Shown in pieces: positions 16,963 through 27,131 of a DNA stretch of 44,975 bases (position 1 is the first letter of the stretch; every line of letters starts with the position of its first letter). The stretch is from contig JAUSCD010000007.1 in assembly GCA_030651695.1 (NCBI GenBank), forward strand, positions 1 to 44,975. Direction: 5' to 3'. The position numbers and the translations under genes were made by a program. The notes under the pieces are model-generated. The model was not told where the DNA came from and did not search any database. It saw only the letters and a program-made list of their open reading frames with translations. The stretch comes from Pseudohongiella sp. GTDB taxonomy: Bacteria > Pseudomonadota > Gammaproteobacteria > Pseudomonadales > Pseudohongiellaceae.

Positions 16963-18507
16963 ATGTCTGAACGCCGTCAGTTTTCCGCCGCAGAAAAACT
17001 CGTATCAACGACTGACCTGAAGAGTTATATCAAGTACGCAAACAATGAATTTGTAAAGATTTCCGGGTTTGATGAAGCAGAACTGCTGGGTTCGCCGCAC
17101 AGCAAAGTGCGCCACCCCGATATGCCCAAAGAGGCATTCAAGGCGCTGTGGTCCACCGTTGAGTCTGGTCGTCCGTGGATGGGCATGGTCAAAAACCGTT
17201 GTAAAAACGGCGACTACTACTGGGTTGATGCTTACGTCACACCGGTGATCGAAAACGGACAATCCGTAGGCTTTCAATCAGTCCGCGTCAGACCCGATGA
17301 TCAGCATGTCGCAAATGCGGAATCTCTGTATCGCAAAATGCGCAGCGGCGCCTCTGTCAGATTAAACGCCATCATCGGCTGGCGTCAGCGTCAATTGCTG
17401 GTGCAGGCCACCAGTGTCGCAGTGATGCTGGGCCTGATGCTTGTGCCGGATATGGCGATAGGCGTGAAACTGGCGCTGGCAGCGTTGGCTGCTGTGATCG
17501 GCGTCGGCACAAATTGGGCAATTTCATCTCAGCTGGACAGCGTCCTGAGGATCTGCCGCGATATCAGCGACGATCCGATTGCCCGCGCCGTTTACACTGG
17601 CCGCGTCGATGAATTGGGTTGTATTGAGCTGGCATTGAAGTCGCGTAAATCACAGATTGATACCATTCTTACGCGCGTGGACGAGGCAGCAACACGACTG
17701 AACCATCTGGCCGCACAAGCCACGCAAACCGTGAAAGCAACGGATGACGCCATACATCAGCAGGAATTTGAGCTGAGCTCGGTATCCTCCGCTGTCACCG
17801 AGATGAGCAGTGCAATATCAGAGGTCGCCAACAACACCTCCAACACCTCGATCGCAGCGGAAGAAGCTGACCGGAGTGTCTCGGAAGGCCATCAATCCAT
17901 CAAAGAAAGCCTGTCCGCAACAACCCAACTGGCGCAGAATATCGATCAGATTACCACCCTGATTGGCGATCTCGGGGCTGACAGCACAGCCATCGGATCA
18001 GTCATCGAGGTTATTAACGGCATTGCCGAACAGACCAATCTGCTGGCCCTGAATGCGGCCATTGAAGCTGCCCGCGCTGGCGAACAAGGCCGTGGTTTTG
18101 CTGTTGTGGCAGACGAAGTTCGTACGCTGGCACAACGCACGCAGAACTCTACCGTGGAAATCAAGGCGATTATCTCCCGTATTCAGGCAAGCACCCGCAG
18201 CTGCGTGGACAGCATCTCAATCGCCCAGGAAAAGGCGCAGTTGTGTGTCAGCTCCAACCAGACCGCCGGAATGTCTTATACCCATATCAGCAATGCAGTT
18301 TCGGATATCCGTAATATGACCTTCCAGGTAGCCACAGCGGTTGAGGAACAGAGCGCTGTCGCTGAAGAGGTGAATCGCAATGTGGTGAATATTCAGACAC
18401 AATCTGAAAAAACCAGCGAGGCTTCGCGCCTGAATGCTGATACCAGCCACCGTCTGGCCAAGGATATCAATGGCATGCGTGAACTCGTAAAGCAGTTTGC
18501 CGTATGA
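16963..18507 (+). CDS. PAS-domain methyl-accepting chemotaxis protein (Aer-like)
   Basis: This chemoreceptor (514 residues) has an N-terminal PAS domain (about 15-115; [51 protein letters not shown]) of the type found in Aer and BdlA, which senses redox or ligands inside the cell. Two adjacent membrane segments (about 142-190) have only a very short loop, so there is no periplasmic sensor domain. A cytoplasmic signalling domain follows, with the conserved hairpin [20 protein letters not shown] near residue 358 that contacts CheA and CheW. The ATG at 16963 gives [13 protein letters not shown], a typical family start; a GTG at 16930 would add 11 residues. A likely FliA promoter is at 16857. Confidence 0.93.
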   Translation: MSERRQFSAAEKLVSTTDLKSYIKYANNEFVKISGFDEAELLGSPHSKVRHPDMPKEAFKALWSTVESGRPWMGMVKNRCKNGDYYWVDAYVTPVIENGQSVGFQSVRVRPDDQHVANAESLYRKMRSGASVRLNAIIGWRQRQLLVQATSVAVMLGLMLVPDMAIGVKLALAALAAVIGVGTNWAISSQLDSVLRICRDISDDPIARAVYTGRVDELGCIELALKSRKSQIDTILTRVDEAATRLNHLAAQATQTVKATDDAIHQQEFELSSVSSAVTEMSSAISEVANNTSNTSIAAEEADRSVSEGHQSIKESLSATTQLAQNIDQITTLIGDLGADSTAIGSVIEVINGIAEQTNLLALNAAIEAARAGEQGRGFAVVADEVRTLAQRTQNSTVEIKAIISRIQASTRSCVDSISIAQEKAQLCVSSNQTAGMSYTHISNAVSDIRNMTFQVATAVEEQSAVAEEVNRNVVNIQTQSEKTSEASRLNADTSHRLAKDINGMRELVKQFAV

Positions 18508-18524
18508 TGTGAATCAGTTCATTT

Positions 18525-18574
18525 TTGGTTTAGAATCGGTCTCAACAACAATATCAACGTGTTCGAGACCGATT
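18525..18574 (+). promoter_or_regulatory. Candidate promoter with inverted-repeat operator before the isovalerate operon
   Basis: A perfect 10-bp inverted repeat (AATCGGTCTC at 18534-18543 and GAGACCGATT at 18565-18574) extends to 14 bp with one bulged base. The left arm falls between a possible -35 TTGGTT (18525-18530) and -10 CAATAT (18549-18554); the right arm ends 2 bp before the ATG at 18577. That is a usual layout for a repressor site. The same sequence could instead form a hairpin at the end of the chemoreceptor transcript, although only four T residues follow. Confidence 0.5.
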
Positions 18575-18576
18575 TT

Positions 18577-19752
18577 ATGTCAACCCCCCTCCCTCACTAT
18601 CCTCAGCTCAGTTTCGATTTCGACGAAAGCCTGACGATGCTTCAGCATCAGGTTCAGCAGTTTGCTGCCAAAGAAATTGCTCCCCGCGCGGCATCGATCG
18701 ACCAGACCAATGAGTTTCCCGCTGACCTGTGGCGCAAAATGGGTGACATGGGACTGCTGGGCATTACTGTATCCGACGAGTATGGCGGTGCCGGTCTGGG
18801 GTATCTGGCGCATGTAATTGCCGCCGAAGAAATCAGCCGGGCGTCAGCCAGTGTGGGTTTGAGTTATGGCGCCCATTCCAATCTGTGTGTAAACCAGATC
18901 TTCCGCAACGGAAATGCCGAACAGAAAGCACGCTACCTGCCCAAACTGGTCAGCGGCGAATACATCGGCGCGCTGGCCATGAGTGAACACAGCGCAGGCT
19001 CCGACGTTGTCAGCATGAAACTGAGCGCACGCCGCGACGGTGATGACTATGTGCTGAACGGCAGCAAGATGTGGATCACCAACGGGCCTGATGCTCACGT
19101 TTATGTGATTTACGCAAAAACCGATATCGAAGCCGGCCCTCAGGGCATCTCTGCCTTTCTGGTAGAACGCGACACACCCGGTTTTACCCGATCCCCCAAA
19201 CTCGACAAGCTCGGCATGCGCGGTTCAAATACCTGTGAGCTGGTGTTTGAAGATTGCCGTGTGCCTGCGGACAGCATTCTGGGCATCCGGAACGGTGGTG
19301 TGCGCGTTCTGATGAGCGGCCTGGACTACGAACGTGTTGTATTGTCCGGTGGCCCGCTGGGGATCATGCAGGCCTGTCTGGATGTGGTGTTGCCTTACGT
19401 GCACGAGCGTAAACAGTTTGGTGAAGCCATTGGCAATTTCCAGTTTATTCAGGGCAAACTGGCGGACATGTATACCAGCATCAATGCTGCGCGCGCCTAT
19501 GTGTACGCCGTGGCTCGCGCCTGCGACCGGGGTGAAACCACACGCAAGGATGCCGCCGGCGCCATTCTGTTCAGCTCGGATCTGGCCACCAAACTGGCGC
19601 TGGAGGCGATTCAGATACTGGGTGGCAACGGTTACATCAACGACTATGCAACCGGACGTCTGTTGCGCGATGCAAAGCTGTATGAAATCGGCGCCGGCAC
19701 CCAGGAAATACGGCGCATGTTGATCGGGCGCGAGCTGTTTCGGGAGACGTGA
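18577..19752 (+). CDS. liuA: Isovaleryl-CoA dehydrogenase
   Basis: This FAD-dependent acyl-CoA dehydrogenase (391 residues) oxidises isovaleryl-CoA to 3-methylcrotonyl-CoA in leucine/isovalerate degradation, passing electrons to electron-transfer flavoprotein. Typical motifs are [52 protein letters not shown] and, near the end, [20 protein letters not shown] with [12 protein letters not shown]. The catalytic glutamate is placed as in isovaleryl-CoA dehydrogenases, in [14 protein letters not shown], rather than near the C-terminus as in most relatives. An ATG at 18577 is preferred; an in-frame GTG at 18559 would start inside the inverted repeat. Neither has a clear ribosome binding site. The next gene starts at the base after the stop codon. 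Confidence 0.95.
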   Translation: MSTPLPHYPQLSFDFDESLTMLQHQVQQFAAKEIAPRAASIDQTNEFPADLWRKMGDMGLLGITVSDEYGGAGLGYLAHVIAAEEISRASASVGLSYGAHSNLCVNQIFRNGNAEQKARYLPKLVSGEYIGALAMSEHSAGSDVVSMKLSARRDGDDYVLNGSKMWITNGPDAHVYVIYAKTDIEAGPQGISAFLVERDTPGFTRSPKLDKLGMRGSNTCELVFEDCRVPADSILGIRNGGVRVLMSGLDYERVVLSGGPLGIMQACLDVVLPYVHERKQFGEAIGNFQFIQGKLADMYTSINAARAYVYAVARACDRGETTRKDAAGAILFSSDLATKLALEAIQILGGNGYINDYATGRLLRDAKLYEIGAGTQEIRRMLIGRELFRET

Positions 19753-21354
19753 GTGAGTAAAATTCAATCACAGATAAACCGCCTTGACGCGGCCTTCCAG
19801 CAAAACTACGCGCATCACACTGCGCTGCGTGATGAGCTGCACCGCCTGCACGCCAGGCTCGCTCTGGGCGGTGATGAAAAATCGCGTGAACGTCACACTT
19901 CCCGCGGCAAGCTGCTGCCGCGAGAGCGTGTGGAGGCGTTGCTCGATACCGGTTCCCCGTTTCTGGAATTGTCCGCGCTGGCTGCCTATCAGGTTTACGA
20001 GGAGGACATCCCCGGTGCAGGGATGATCAGTGGAATTGGTATGGTGTCAGGCCAGGCCTGTGTCATCGTCGCCAACGACGCCACAGTGAAAGGTGGCACT
20101 TATTATCCTTTGAGCGTGAAAAAACATTTACGTGCGCAGCAGATTGCTGCCGAGAATCATCTGCCGTGTATTTACCTGGTTGATTCGGGTGGCGCCAACC
20201 TGCCGCACCAGGCCGAGGTGTTTCCGGATCGTGAACACTTTGGTCGTATCTTTTTTAATCAGGCGCGATTGTCTGCTGCCGGGATCCCGCAGATTGCTGC
20301 TGTCATGGGCTCGTGTACGGCCGGTGGAGCCTACGTGCCGGCAATGGCAGATGAATCCATTATCGTGCGCAACCAGGGCACAATTTTTCTGGGCGGTCCG
20401 CCGCTGGTAAAGGCCGCCACCGGTGAAATTGTGAGCGCTGAAGAACTCGGTGGCGGCGAAGTACACGCGCAGATTTCCGGTGTTGCTGACCAACTGGCTG
20501 ACAATGATATGCATGCCCTGGCGCTGGTGCGGCGCAGTATTGCACGGTTGAATCGACCGTCGCGTATGATGAATTTGAATGCCCCGGCGCCTGCTTATGA
20601 TCCTGACGAGCTTTACGGCATCGTACCGGCGGATGTACGCCAGCCGTACGATGTGCGGGAAGTCATTGCCCGCATTGTTGATGACTCACGTTTTGACGAA
20701 TTCAAACCCTTGTATGGCAGCACCCTTGTGTGCGGATTCGCAGAACTGTTCGGTCAGACCGTTGGCATTCTGGCCAACAACGGCATTCTTTTCTCTGAAA
20801 GCGCATTAAAGGGCTCGCACTTTATTCAGCTTTGTTGCCAACGCAACATACCGCTGCTGTTTCTGCAAAATATCACCGGCTTTATGGTTGGCAGAAAATA
20901 TGAACACGAAGGCATTGCCAAAAATGGCGCCAAACTTGTTAATGCCGTGGCAACAGCCAATGTACCCAAAATCACCACACTGATTGGTGGCAGTTTTGGA
21001 GCAGGCAATTATGGTATGTGTGGCCGTGCGTACGACCCGCGATTTTTGTGGACATGGCCTAACGCACGTATTTCCGTCATGGGCGGCCCTCAGGCAGCAG
21101 GTGTCTTATCCCAGCTGCGCGGCGAAATGCTGGCAGCCAAAGGTCAGGCCTGGAGCGCAGAGGACGAACAACTTTTTCGCAAACCCATAGAAGAAAAATA
21201 CGAACACGAAGGCCATCCCTACTACGCCAGTGCGCGCTTGTGGGACGATGGCATTATTGCGCCGGCCGATACCCGGACAGTACTGGGTTTGTCATTGTTT
21301 GCAGCCAGTCATGCGCCGCAGCAGAACACCCGTTTTGGCGTCTTCAGGATGTAA
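19753..21354 (+). CDS. liuB: Methylcrotonyl-CoA carboxylase, beta (carboxyltransferase) subunit
   Basis: The beta subunit transfers CO2 from carboxybiotin to 3-methylcrotonyl-CoA, giving 3-methylglutaconyl-CoA. Its 533 residues match the family. It shows [22 protein letters not shown], the oxyanion-type loops [15 protein letters not shown] and [16 protein letters not shown], and later [40 protein letters not shown] and [10 protein letters not shown], all characteristic of MCC beta rather than propionyl-CoA carboxylase. It starts with GTG immediately after the liuA stop codon; GGGAG lies 7 bases upstream. It forms a complex with the alpha subunit encoded two genes downstream. Confidence 0.95.
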   Translation: MSKIQSQINRLDAAFQQNYAHHTALRDELHRLHARLALGGDEKSRERHTSRGKLLPRERVEALLDTGSPFLELSALAAYQVYEEDIPGAGMISGIGMVSGQACVIVANDATVKGGTYYPLSVKKHLRAQQIAAENHLPCIYLVDSGGANLPHQAEVFPDREHFGRIFFNQARLSAAGIPQIAAVMGSCTAGGAYVPAMADESIIVRNQGTIFLGGPPLVKAATGEIVSAEELGGGEVHAQISGVADQLADNDMHALALVRRSIARLNRPSRMMNLNAPAPAYDPDELYGIVPADVRQPYDVREVIARIVDDSRFDEFKPLYGSTLVCGFAELFGQTVGILANNGILFSESALKGSHFIQLCCQRNIPLLFLQNITGFMVGRKYEHEGIAKNGAKLVNAVATANVPKITTLIGGSFGAGNYGMCGRAYDPRFLWTWPNARISVMGGPQAAGVLSQLRGEMLAAKGQAWSAEDEQLFRKPIEEKYEHEGHPYYASARLWDDGIIAPADTRTVLGLSLFAASHAPQQNTRFGVFRM

Positions 21355-21359
21355 CTGAT

Positions 21360-22196
21360 ATGAACACCTCTGACAACAATATCGTTGAGCTGACGCGCCC
21401 GGCCCCGGGCATTACTGTGCTTTGGTTAAACCGGCCGGAAAAACATAATGCTTTTGATCCGGCGCTGATTGCAGCCATTCATCAGAATGTGGAACAGCTG
21501 CGCGCTGATGCCAGCACACGGGTGCTGATTCTGGCGGGGCGCGGGAAAAGTTTTTGCTCAGGTGCCGACCTGCATTATATGAAGTCAATGGTGAATTTTT
21601 CACTGGACGAAAATATTGCAGACGCAGGTCGGCTTGCCGCCATGTTGCAGGCCTTGCATCAATTCAACAAACCTATTATTGCTGCCGTGCATGGCAATGT
21701 GTATGCCGGGGCAACCGGTGTGGTGGCTTGTGCAGACTTTGTAATTGCAGCCGATGACGCACGCTTTTGTATCAGCGAAGTCAAACTTGGTCTGGTACCA
21801 GCGGTGATCAGCCCCTATGTGATGGCGAAAATGGGAGTGCATTTTGCGCGTCGATACTTTCTGACAGCAGAAGTCTTTGATGCCAGCGCAGCGCAGCAGG
21901 CCCGGCTGGTACATGAGTGTGTGGCGCCGGGCACCTTGATGGACAAAGCCATGCAGGTTGCGACGCAACTTCTGAACAATGCTCCGGCTGCATTGGCTGC
22001 TACCAAAACGCTGATACGTGAGTTGATTGCTGTTCCGGATCGTGAAGTGATGACGCAGTACACCTGTGAGCTGATCGCGCGTATTCGCGCTGGCGACGAA
22101 GCACAAGCCGGTCTGCAGGCATTTTTTGACAAACAGCGTGCGCCATGGCTGCCTGCTGAACCCAATCAGTCTTCACAAAATGAACCTGCATCATGA
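21360..22196 (+). CDS. liuC: Methylglutaconyl-CoA hydratase (enoyl-CoA hydratase family)
   Basis: This crotonase-fold enzyme (278 residues) would hydrate 3-methylglutaconyl-CoA to HMG-CoA. Family features are LNRPEKHNAFD, the oxyanion-hole GKSFCSGADLHYMKSM, and AAVHGNVYAGATGVVACADFV with EVKLGLVPAVISPYV. The substrate is assigned from its place between the two carboxylase genes, where liuC sits in pseudomonads. The ATG at 21360 is 5 bases after the liuB stop codon with AGGA about 10 bases upstream. The stop codon overlaps the next start by 4 bp (ATGA), indicating translational coupling. Confidence 0.92.
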   Translation: MNTSDNNIVELTRPAPGITVLWLNRPEKHNAFDPALIAAIHQNVEQLRADASTRVLILAGRGKSFCSGADLHYMKSMVNFSLDENIADAGRLAAMLQALHQFNKPIIAAVHGNVYAGATGVVACADFVIAADDARFCISEVKLGLVPAVISPYVMAKMGVHFARRYFLTAEVFDASAAQQARLVHECVAPGTLMDKAMQVATQLLNNAPAALAATKTLIRELIAVPDREVMTQYTCELIARIRAGDEAQAGLQAFFDKQRAPWLPAEPNQSSQNEPAS

Positions 22197-23989
22197 GAAC
22201 AAAAATCCAGACACTGCTGATTGCCAACCGCGGTGAAATCGCCTGTCGCATCATACGCAGCGCGCGTCGCCTGGGCATTAAAACCGTTGCAGTTTATTCA
22301 CAGGCTGATCGCGGCGCACTGCATGCACAGCTGGCTGATATGGCTATTGCGCTGAACGGTTTCAGCGCCGCGGAATCCTATCTTGATGCGGTGCAGTTAC
22401 TGGCTGCAGCTGCTGAATCCGGCGCTGACGCGATCCATCCCGGTTACGGATTTTTGTCTGAAAATGCAGGGTTTGCTCAGTCTGTTGCCGATGCGGGTCT
22501 GATTTTTGTTGGCCCTGACGCCACAGCTATCGAGGCTATGGGTTCCAAGTCACACGCAAAACAGCTGATGACTGAAGCGGGTGTTCCGCTGTTGCCCGGT
22601 TATCACGGCGATAATCAGGATGTCGATTTTCTGCATCAACAAGCCGATCAGATGAATTACCCGGTGTTGATCAAAGCGGTGGCCGGAGGCGGTGGCCGGG
22701 GTTTGCGTATTGTTGAAACATCCGGTGCGTTTGTCGCGGCACTGCACGCGGTCAAACGCGAAGCCAAATCCGCTTTTGCTGATGAACGTGTGTTACTGGA
22801 GAAATATCTGCCGCGTGCCCGCCACGTCGAAATTCAGGTATTTGCCGACCAGCATGGTCACTGTGTGCATTTACATGAACGCGATTGTTCTGTTCAGCGC
22901 CGCCACCAGAAACTGATTGAAGAGGCGCCCGCGCCTGGCCTGCACGCTGCAACCCGTGTTGCCATGGGCGACGCCGCTGTACGCGCGGCCCAATGTATTG
23001 ATTACACCGGAGCTGGCACAGTCGAGTTTTTGTATCAGGATGAAAAGTTTTATTTTCTGGAAATGAATACGCGTCTGCAGGTTGAACACCCGGTGACAGA
23101 AGCCATCACAGGTCTTGATCTGGTGGAGTGGCAAATACGTATAGCCCAAGGCGAGAAACTGCCGCTTGAACAATCCCGGATCAAACGCGATGGCTGGGCT
23201 ATTGAGGCACGAATTAATGCCGAGGGCCCCGCTCCGGATTTTTTACCGTCAACCGGGCTGATAACACGTCTGCAGTGGCCTGAAAGTAATGAGTCATTGC
23301 GGGTGGACGCCGGCTTCCGCGCGGGTGATCGTATCAGCGTGTACTACGACAGTCTGCTCGGTAAAGTCATTGCGTGGGCGCCGTCGCGTGAGCAGGCCAT
23401 CAGCAGATTGTCCGGCGCGTTGTCGGCATTAGAAGTAAAAGGCATTCTGCATAATGCTGATTTTATTGGTGCTGTGCTGGATACCGAGGCGTTTGTCAAA
23501 GGCACTGTACATACCGCATTTTTACAGGAGCATGAGGCAGCGATTGCTGCTGCCTGGGAAAAACGTCAGTGGTCCGCTTCAATCGCTGGCAACGTAAACG
23601 CAAGTGATTGGGGCGCGATTGCCGGGTGGCGCAGCGGTGGACTCAATCCGTTCAGCCGTCAGCATCATCTGCAGGCCCTGTTTAACGGCGGTGAAGCATC
23701 GGCTGCAAGTGATGCCGATACTTTGATCTCGCAGCAGTCAGGTGCATCGCATCAGAGTCAGATCAAAGCACCACTGCCCGGTCGCGTTATAAAACTTTTT
23801 GTGCAACCCGGTGAATCGGTCAGCAAAGGCCAGCCATTGCTGATTATGGAAGCGATGAAAATGGAACACACACTGCGAGCTGGCACGGATGCGGTGATAG
23901 CCGCGCTGCACTGTTCGGAACAACAGATGGTGCAGCCTGACCAATTGCTGATTGAATTTACCCAGTCAAACAAGGCGGATGCTGCATGA
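22193..23989 (+). CDS. liuD: Methylcrotonyl-CoA carboxylase, alpha (biotin-carrying) subunit
   Basis: The alpha subunit carboxylates its own biotin with ATP and bicarbonate. It has a biotin carboxylase domain from the start (LLIANRGEIACRIIRSARRLG, DAIHPGYGFLSENAGF, ATP-grasp loop AVAGGGGRGLRI, HVEIQVFAD, EMNTRLQVEHPVTE) to about residue 445, and a biotinyl domain at about 520-598 with EAMKMEHTL, whose lysine carries biotin. At 598 residues it is roughly 50-70 residues shorter than the MCC alpha subunits I know. The shortage falls between about 445 and 520, where the BT linker domain that contacts the beta subunit normally lies. No frameshift is evident. It overlaps both neighbouring genes by 4 bp. 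Confidence 0.94.
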   Translation: MRTKIQTLLIANRGEIACRIIRSARRLGIKTVAVYSQADRGALHAQLADMAIALNGFSAAESYLDAVQLLAAAAESGADAIHPGYGFLSENAGFAQSVADAGLIFVGPDATAIEAMGSKSHAKQLMTEAGVPLLPGYHGDNQDVDFLHQQADQMNYPVLIKAVAGGGGRGLRIVETSGAFVAALHAVKREAKSAFADERVLLEKYLPRARHVEIQVFADQHGHCVHLHERDCSVQRRHQKLIEEAPAPGLHAATRVAMGDAAVRAAQCIDYTGAGTVEFLYQDEKFYFLEMNTRLQVEHPVTEAITGLDLVEWQIRIAQGEKLPLEQSRIKRDGWAIEARINAEGPAPDFLPSTGLITRLQWPESNESLRVDAGFRAGDRISVYYDSLLGKVIAWAPSREQAISRLSGALSALEVKGILHNADFIGAVLDTEAFVKGTVHTAFLQEHEAAIAAAWEKRQWSASIAGNVNASDWGAIAGWRSGGLNPFSRQHHLQALFNGGEASAASDADTLISQQSGASHQSQIKAPLPGRVIKLFVQPGESVSKGQPLLIMEAMKMEHTLRAGTDAVIAALHCSEQQMVQPDQLLIEFTQSNKADAA

Positions 23990-24930
23990 GTCTGTTGCAA
24001 CACAAAGACGCTTCCGGTAACACGGTGAGCATTGTCGAGATGGGCGCACGCGACGGGTTGCAGAACGAAGCGGCCCATGTCTCTGCCATCATCAAAGCAG
24101 GGTTGGTTGACCGCCTGGCAGCCTCTGGCTTGCAACGCATTGAAGCCGGCAGTTTTGTGTCGCCGCGCTGGGTTCCTCAAATGGCAGATTCCGCAGACGT
24201 TTTTGCGGCGATTACACGTTTGCCCGGCGTCAGATATTCTGCGCTGGCTCCCAATATGCACGGGTTTGAGCGAGCAGTGGCAGCGGGTGCTGATGAGGTA
24301 GCAGTATTTGCTGCAGCCTCCGAAGCCTTCAGCCAGAAGAATATCAATTGCAGCATCAGGGAAAGTATTCAGCGCTTTACTGATGTGTGCGAAGCGGCAC
24401 GTGCACGCGGCATTCCGGTGCGCGGGTATGTATCTTGCGCCATGGGATGTCCCTATCAAGGCAAAGTGCCTGCTGACGACGTTGCAATGGCGGTGACTGA
24501 GCTGCTGGCACTTGGCTGTTATGAGGTTTCTATCGGCGACACCATTGGCGTTGGCACACCGGTATTGGTGCAGCAGGTTTTGAACCGTTGCCTGCAACAG
24601 GCGCAGGCCAGCCAGCTGGCGATGCATTTTCATGATACTTATGGTCAGGCCTTAGCCAATCTGCTGGCTGGTCTTGAGCTTGGCATCAGAACCATCGATG
24701 CCTCAATTGCCGGACTCGGCGGTTGCCCTTATGCCAAAGGCGCCAGTGGCAATGTTTCAACCGAAGATGTGGTGTATATGCTGCACGGCATGGGACTGGA
24801 TACCGGCATTGATCTGGACAGGTTGATTGATACCAGTTACTGGATTTGCACTCAGCTGGGGCGCCGTAATATGTCACGCGTGGCTCTGGCCCGTGCAGGG
24901 TCAGTGCCCGACGAAGGGACCTGTGCATGA
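23986..24930 (+). CDS. liuE: Hydroxymethylglutaryl-CoA lyase
   Basis: The enzyme (314 residues) splits HMG-CoA into acetyl-CoA and acetoacetate, the last step unique to leucine breakdown. Catalytic and metal residues are seen in EMGARDGLQNE (near residue 18), SVSPRW-like SFVSPRWVPQM, the HFHDTYGQ metal histidines (near residue 212), and the signature cysteine loop GLGGCPYAKGASGN (near residue 245). The ATG overlaps the stop codon of liuD (ATGA), and its own end overlaps the next gene by 4 bp, so it is part of one translationally coupled operon. Confidence 0.96.
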   Translation: MSLLQHKDASGNTVSIVEMGARDGLQNEAAHVSAIIKAGLVDRLAASGLQRIEAGSFVSPRWVPQMADSADVFAAITRLPGVRYSALAPNMHGFERAVAAGADEVAVFAAASEAFSQKNINCSIRESIQRFTDVCEAARARGIPVRGYVSCAMGCPYQGKVPADDVAMAVTELLALGCYEVSIGDTIGVGTPVLVQQVLNRCLQQAQASQLAMHFHDTYGQALANLLAGLELGIRTIDASIAGLGGCPYAKGASGNVSTEDVVYMLHGMGLDTGIDLDRLIDTSYWICTQLGRRNMSRVALARAGSVPDEGTCA

Positions 24931-26945
24931 ACGATGCTGTCAGATTACAAGAACCCCGGTTTTCACTTGCTGCCGGAACGCAACATGTCATGGGCGCCTG
25001 CCAACTGGTGGACTTTTGCCGTTGGCTGACAGCCACCCGGGGCCTGCGATTTCACAGTTATCAGGAACTGCACAGCTGGAGCATCAATCAGCGTGTAGAT
25101 TTCTGGCAAGCCTGCATGGATTTCAGCGGGATAATTCTGCAACGGAAGGCGTCCAGTGTATTGAATCCGGGCGAACACTTCTGGCTTGATCGCTGGTTCA
25201 CCGATGCCAAGCTTAATTACGCGCAGAATCTGCTGCATTTTCGCGATGAACATGCCGCACTCGTTTTCTGCGACGAGCAGGGTAATCGCGAAACCGTCAC
25301 CTACGCAGAGCTACACCGCCGTGTTGCACATCTGGCCGCTTGGTTAAAAACGCAGAATGTTACAGCCGGCGATCGGGTTGCGGGATTTGCTGCCAACCGC
25401 ATTGAAACCGTAATTGCCATGCTGGCAGCAACATCGCTGGGTGCCATCTGGTCATCATGCTCGCCGGATTTTGGTGTCGGCGGCATTCTGGATCGTTTTA
25501 CCCAGATTGAGCCAACGGTGTTGTTTGCTGTTTCAGCGCATTGTTATGCCGGTAAAATAATTCAGCATCAGGCAACACTGGAAAAATTGATTGCCGGCCT
25601 GCCATCACTGACATCTGTTGTGTTGATGCCGGATCTTTACTCTAACCAAAACAACAAACCAGCGGCATCATCCACCTGCAAGGTCATTGAATGGCAACGC
25701 ATACCCGGTCTTCTCACAGGCTTTAACAGTGCCCCCTTGCCTACACCTGTTCTCGAATTTTACGCCGCTGACTTTTCTGATCCCTTGTTTATCATGTACT
25801 CCTCCGGCACTACCGGCGTACCTAAATGCATCGTACACAGTGTTGGCGGCACCTTGCTGCAACACCGCAAAGAGCATCAGTTACACCTGAATTTAAAACG
25901 GGATGACGTGCTGTTCTATTTCACTACTTGTGGCTGGATGATGTGGAACTGGCTTGTCAGCGGCCTGGCGTCAGGTGCCACCCTGGTATTGTACGACGGT
26001 TCACCTTTCCATCCTGAACCCGACATTCTGATGCAGATTGCTGCGGAAACCGGTGTCAGTATTTTTGGTACGTCGGCAAAATATCTGGCTGCCGCCGAAA
26101 AAGCCGGTGTCAAAGCGCGCGGTAACCACAAGATTCAGAACATGCATACCCTGCTCTCAACCGGTTCACCATTAAGCGCCGAAGGTTTTGACTATGTCTA
26201 CCGCGACATCAAAGCCGATCTGATGCTGCAATCTATTTCCGGTGGCACCGACATCATTTCCTGTTTTGTGCTGGGAAATCCTGTACAGCCGATTTATCGC
26301 GGCGAAATCCAGTGTGCAGGCCTGGGCATGGACGTCGCGGTATACAACGAAGACGGTCAATCCGAGCAACAACAAAAAGGCGAACTGGTGTGCCGCCAGT
26401 CATTCCCCAGCATGCCGGTTGGTTTCTGGAACGATGCCGGACACAAAAAGTACAAGGCCGCTTACTTTGAACGCTTCCCTGAATGCTGGACCCACGGCGA
26501 CTATGCCGAGCATACCGCGCAGAATGGCTGGATCATCTACGGCCGCTCCGACACCGTGCTCAATCCCGGCGGCGTACGCATAGGCACAGCCGAAATCTAT
26601 CGCCAGGTCGAGCAATTGGATTGGGTACTGGAAAGTGTCGCCATCGGTCAGGAGTGGGACAGTGATGTGCGCGTTGTGCTGTTTGTGCGTCTGCGCGAAG
26701 GACTCACACTGGACGACACACTGCGTGCCGAAATCCGGCAGCAGATCCGCACCGGCGCATCGCCCCGCCATGTGCCCGCCGTGATTGAACAGGTGCAGGA
26801 TATCCCGCGCACCCTCAACGGCAAAATAGCCGAAACCGCCGTGCGCGAAACCATCCACAACCGCCCCGTCAAAAACAAAGACGCGCTGGCCAACCCGACA
26901 TCACTCGTTGAATACGAAGCGCTGGCCGGGCAGTTACAACATTGA
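24927..26945 (+). CDS. Acetoacetyl-CoA synthetase (acetoacetate-CoA ligase)
   Basis: This ANL-superfamily adenylating enzyme (672 residues) joins acetoacetate to CoA with ATP, letting the product of HMG-CoA lyase enter thiolysis to acetyl-CoA. Motifs are the phosphate loop MYSSGTTGVPKCIVHS (near residue 290), the aromatic pocket FYFTTCGWMMWNW, ISGGTDIISCF, HGDYAEHT, YGRSDTVLNPGGVRIGTAEIYRQVE and the C-terminal lysine in RTLNGKIAE. The long N-terminal part with FWQACMDFSG and ERWF-like DRWFTDAKLNYAQN is typical of acetoacetyl-CoA synthetases. It is the last gene of the operon, overlapping liuE by 4 bp. It carries the job that an acetoacetate CoA-transferase does in some relatives. Confidence 0.93.
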   Translation: MNDAVRLQEPRFSLAAGTQHVMGACQLVDFCRWLTATRGLRFHSYQELHSWSINQRVDFWQACMDFSGIILQRKASSVLNPGEHFWLDRWFTDAKLNYAQNLLHFRDEHAALVFCDEQGNRETVTYAELHRRVAHLAAWLKTQNVTAGDRVAGFAANRIETVIAMLAATSLGAIWSSCSPDFGVGGILDRFTQIEPTVLFAVSAHCYAGKIIQHQATLEKLIAGLPSLTSVVLMPDLYSNQNNKPAASSTCKVIEWQRIPGLLTGFNSAPLPTPVLEFYAADFSDPLFIMYSSGTTGVPKCIVHSVGGTLLQHRKEHQLHLNLKRDDVLFYFTTCGWMMWNWLVSGLASGATLVLYDGSPFHPEPDILMQIAAETGVSIFGTSAKYLAAAEKAGVKARGNHKIQNMHTLLSTGSPLSAEGFDYVYRDIKADLMLQSISGGTDIISCFVLGNPVQPIYRGEIQCAGLGMDVAVYNEDGQSEQQQKGELVCRQSFPSMPVGFWNDAGHKKYKAAYFERFPECWTHGDYAEHTAQNGWIIYGRSDTVLNPGGVRIGTAEIYRQVEQLDWVLESVAIGQEWDSDVRVVLFVRLREGLTLDDTLRAEIRQQIRTGASPRHVPAVIEQVQDIPRTLNGKIAETAVRETIHNRPVKNKDALANPTSLVEYEALAGQLQH

Positions 26946-26963
26946 CCGGCTGCAAGTTTGAAA

Positions 26964-26982
26964 TTCCAGTGTAAAACTGGAA
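26964..26982. terminator. Hairpin at the end of the isovalerate operon
   Basis: TTCCAGT and ACTGGAA form a perfect 7-bp stem with loop GTAAA, 19 bp after the acetoacetyl-CoA synthetase stop codon. There is no following T-run, so it is at best a weak or rho-assisted terminator or an RNA end-protecting hairpin. Confidence 0.3.
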
Positions 26983-27106
26983 ACCTACTTACTCGCAGCG
27001 GGTCTTTAGCTCCCGATGCTACGCAGCGTAATCCCGCAAATAGGGATTTATCAGGCTCTGATAAGGGATACCCTTACTTTCCGCCATTTCTTCAGCAACC
27101 GCGGAC

Positions 27107-27122
27107 GCTCCTCCGTCCCCAT
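27107..27122. repeat. Solitary half copy of the palindromic repeat
   Basis: GCTCCTCCGTCCCC plus AT lies 10 bp beyond the mtnC stop codon, between convergent genes. The other half of the palindrome is not detectable on its left (AACCGCGGAC). This is the only copy seen outside the first 10.5 kb. Confidence 0.8.
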
Positions 27123-27131
27123 TTACTTAAG

